From positions 2,480,001 through 2,544,000 of the forward strand of contig NZ_CP087585.1 of assembly GCF_022200785.1 (NCBI RefSeq): a stretch of DNA of 64,000 bases, written 5' to 3'. The notes beneath the pieces are model-generated. The model had not been told where the DNA came from, searched no databases, and saw only the letters and a list, made by a program, of their open reading frames with translations. This DNA is from Pedobacter mucosus. Its GTDB lineage: Bacteria > Bacteroidota > Bacteroidia > Sphingobacteriales > Sphingobacteriaceae. A program made the translations under genes and the position numbers. Shown here one piece after another: positions 62,513-64,000 of this stretch. How positions within the stretch are numbered: the stretch's first letter is position 1; each line of letters starts with the position of its first letter.

Positions 62513-64000
62513 CTATTCATATTTTAAAGCATCAACAGGATTTGCTTTTGCCGTTTTGTAAGCTTGAAAACTTACGGTAATTAGCGCCATTGATAATGTT
62601 CCAAGAGCTGCAACTGGAATAATCCACCAACTTATTTCTGTATGGAACTCAAAATTGTTTAACCATTTTCCCATTGCAAAATAACTAATGGGCACTGCGA
62701 TGATAATTGCAACAACGATCATTTTGATGAAAGATAAAGACAGCAATTGCATCAAATTTCCAATCGATGCACCAAGAACTTTCCTTACGCCAAATTCTTT
62801 GGTTCTTTGCTCAGCACTATAGGCAACAAGCCCAAATAACCCTAAGCAAGAAACAAAAATTGCTAGTCCGCCGAAAAGGTTAGAAAGAATACCTAATGTA
62901 TTTTCTGATTTATATTTCTCCTGATATAAAGAATTTATAAAAGTAATTTCCGTAGGATAAGCCGGATTAAAAGCCTTTGAAATTCTGCTAATGGTTTCAA
63001 TATTGCTTTGTAAATTATTTGCATTGTTCAGACGCATGGTTATTGTACCAGTTTGTCCTGAAGTTAAATAAACGACCTGCGGATTATTTGATTTATAAGG
63101 CGAATCCCAAACATAATCATCAAAAACACCTATTATATATCCATTTGAACCTAATATGGTCACTTTTTTACCGATTGGATTTTTGTAGCCAAATAATTTA
63201 ACAGCGGAGGCGCTAACCATAACAGCGCTTGTATCTGATGCGAAATTTTTTGAGAAATCTCTTCCCTGCAATAATTTAATGCCGTTCGTTTTTATGAAAT
63301 CGTAAGATGTAGCCACCTGATTGAACATTACCGTATTTTGAGGATTTGTCATTCCATCCCATTTCATATCCATAAAATTACGACCTCGGTGGGAAATACT
63401 AACTGTGCTTTGGTACATAGAAGTAACCGCACCAGATTTCAACATTTCGGTTTTAAACAAATCAAATTTGGTTTTCAATTCGCCCTCTTGAGGAATTTCG
63501 ACCAAAGCATTTACATCGAAGCCAACTGGTTTATTTTTAATGTATTGTATTTGGCGATAGATAACCAAAGTGGATATAATCAAGATAATTGCAAAGCAAA
63601 ATTGGCCTACAACAAGCACTTGCCTTAAACTAATCGAAAGAAAGCCTCGTGTTTTAATTTTTCTTTTTAGCGTTTGGATAGGGTTGAAAGATGATAAGTA
63701 AAATGCTGGATAACTCCCGGCGATTAAACCGGTAGCCAGCACAATACCTAATATACCTACCCAACTTGCCGCATTAAAATAAGAAATACCCAGATTAATA
63801 TTTAGAAGTCTGTTAAATGCGGGTAAACAAATTTCGAGCAACGCAATCGCCAAAATAACAGCGACTAGCGTTAGCACCATTGATTCTGTTAAAAATTGGA
63901 AAATTAATGATGTTCTGTTTGCGCCAATTGTTTTCTTGATGCCAACTTCTTTTGCACGTTTCTCAGATTTAGCCGTAGCCATATTCATGAAATTGATGCA
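62513..64000 (-). CDS. FtsX/MacB-type ABC permease, 5' part beyond the window
   Basis: The C-terminal ~495 residues of a third paralogue. The frame is open to the window edge and the last codons (CINFMNMATAKSEKRAKEVG) belong to the conserved first FtsX block, so the ATG at 63988 is an internal methionine. Visible parts are the first TM block, the second periplasmic domain, and the C-terminal EQRTKEFGVRKVLGASIGNL with DALKYE at the end. About 300 residues are missing. Confidence 0.9.
   Translation of the reverse strand, partial: CINFMNMATAKSEKRAKEVGIKKTIGANRTSLIFQFLTESMVLTLVAVILAIALLEICLPAFNRLLNINLGISYFNAASWVGILGIVLATGLIAGSYPAFYLSSFNPIQTLKRKIKTRGFLSISLRQVLVVGQFCFAIILIISTLVIYRQIQYIKNKPVGFDVNALVEIPQEGELKTKFDLFKTEMLKSGAVTSMYQSTVSISHRGRNFMDMKWDGMTNPQNTVMFNQVATSYDFIKTNGIKLLQGRDFSKNFASDTSAVMVSASAVKLFGYKNPIGKKVTILGSNGYIIGVFDDYVWDSPYKSNNPQVVYLTSGQTGTITMRLNNANNLQSNIETISRISKAFNPAYPTEITFINSLYQEKYKSENTLGILSNLFGGLAIFVSCLGLFGLVAYSAEQRTKEFGVRKVLGASIGNLMQLLSLSFIKMIVVAIIIAVPISYFAMGKWLNNFEFHTEISWWIIPVAALGTLSMALITVSFQAYKTAKANPVDALKYE

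Overview
The window looks like a chromosomal piece of a member of the Bacteroidota, most likely a Sphingobacteriaceae genus such as Pedobacter. Reasons: low G+C; promoters of the TAnnTTTG type in front of many genes; almost no Shine-Dalgarno sequences; type III glutamine synthetase; TonB, OmpA and TlpA proteins of Bacteroidota type; DUF6266; tandem FtsX/MacB-type permeases; and the tig-clpP-clpX cluster. Genus assignment is inference.

Layout. 1-3.9 kb: four co-directional redox genes (nitroreductase, NtaA/DszA-type FMN monooxygenase, Rossmann NADP oxidoreductase, NmrA-like reductase) closed by a perfect 16-bp hairpin. 3.9-4.9 kb: decayed DNA with a clear arsB-type pseudogene. 4.9-7.4 kb: sensor kinase and LytTR response regulator. 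7.9-10.9 kb: envelope proteins. 11-14.6 kb: another worn stretch with a truncated sigma factor, an SdpI-like protein, two receiver-only regulators and a frameshifted M19 dipeptidase pseudogene, ending at a tRNA-His. 14.8-19.1 kb: RNase HI, DUF6266, fbp, a phosphoesterase, a tRNA methyltransferase and a VOC protein. 19.3-29.8 kb: core nitrogen and purine metabolism (purL, type III glutamine synthetase, purM) with a thioredoxin-like protein and TonB between; four ~110-bp tandem repeats sit before purM. 29.9-41.2 kb: assorted enzymes and a TolC-RND-adaptor efflux operon. 41.2-45.5 kb: a long minus-strand run of small stress- or damage-type proteins, divergent from a GlxA/AraC regulator that has a 19-bp palindrome touching its start codon. 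46.6-55.2 kb: DegT aminotransferase, small membrane proteins, two tRNA-Leu genes, an MBL hydrolase, AMP nucleosidase, clpX, clpP and tig. 55.4-64 kb: lipoprotein, a BtuF-like protein without a signal peptide, and an ABC ATPase with three large paralogous permeases, the last running off the window. A palindromic intergenic repeat family separates these ABC genes.

I found no CRISPR array, prophage, insertion sequence or convincing new defence system. The least explained structures are the non-coding ones: the purM-upstream tandem repeats that each carry a promoter-like motif, the ABC-cluster palindromes, the paired 12-bp repeats before the DUF6266 gene, and the palindrome at the AraC-type gene. 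All coordinates and motifs were read by hand; family names rest on recognised motifs, with no database search.
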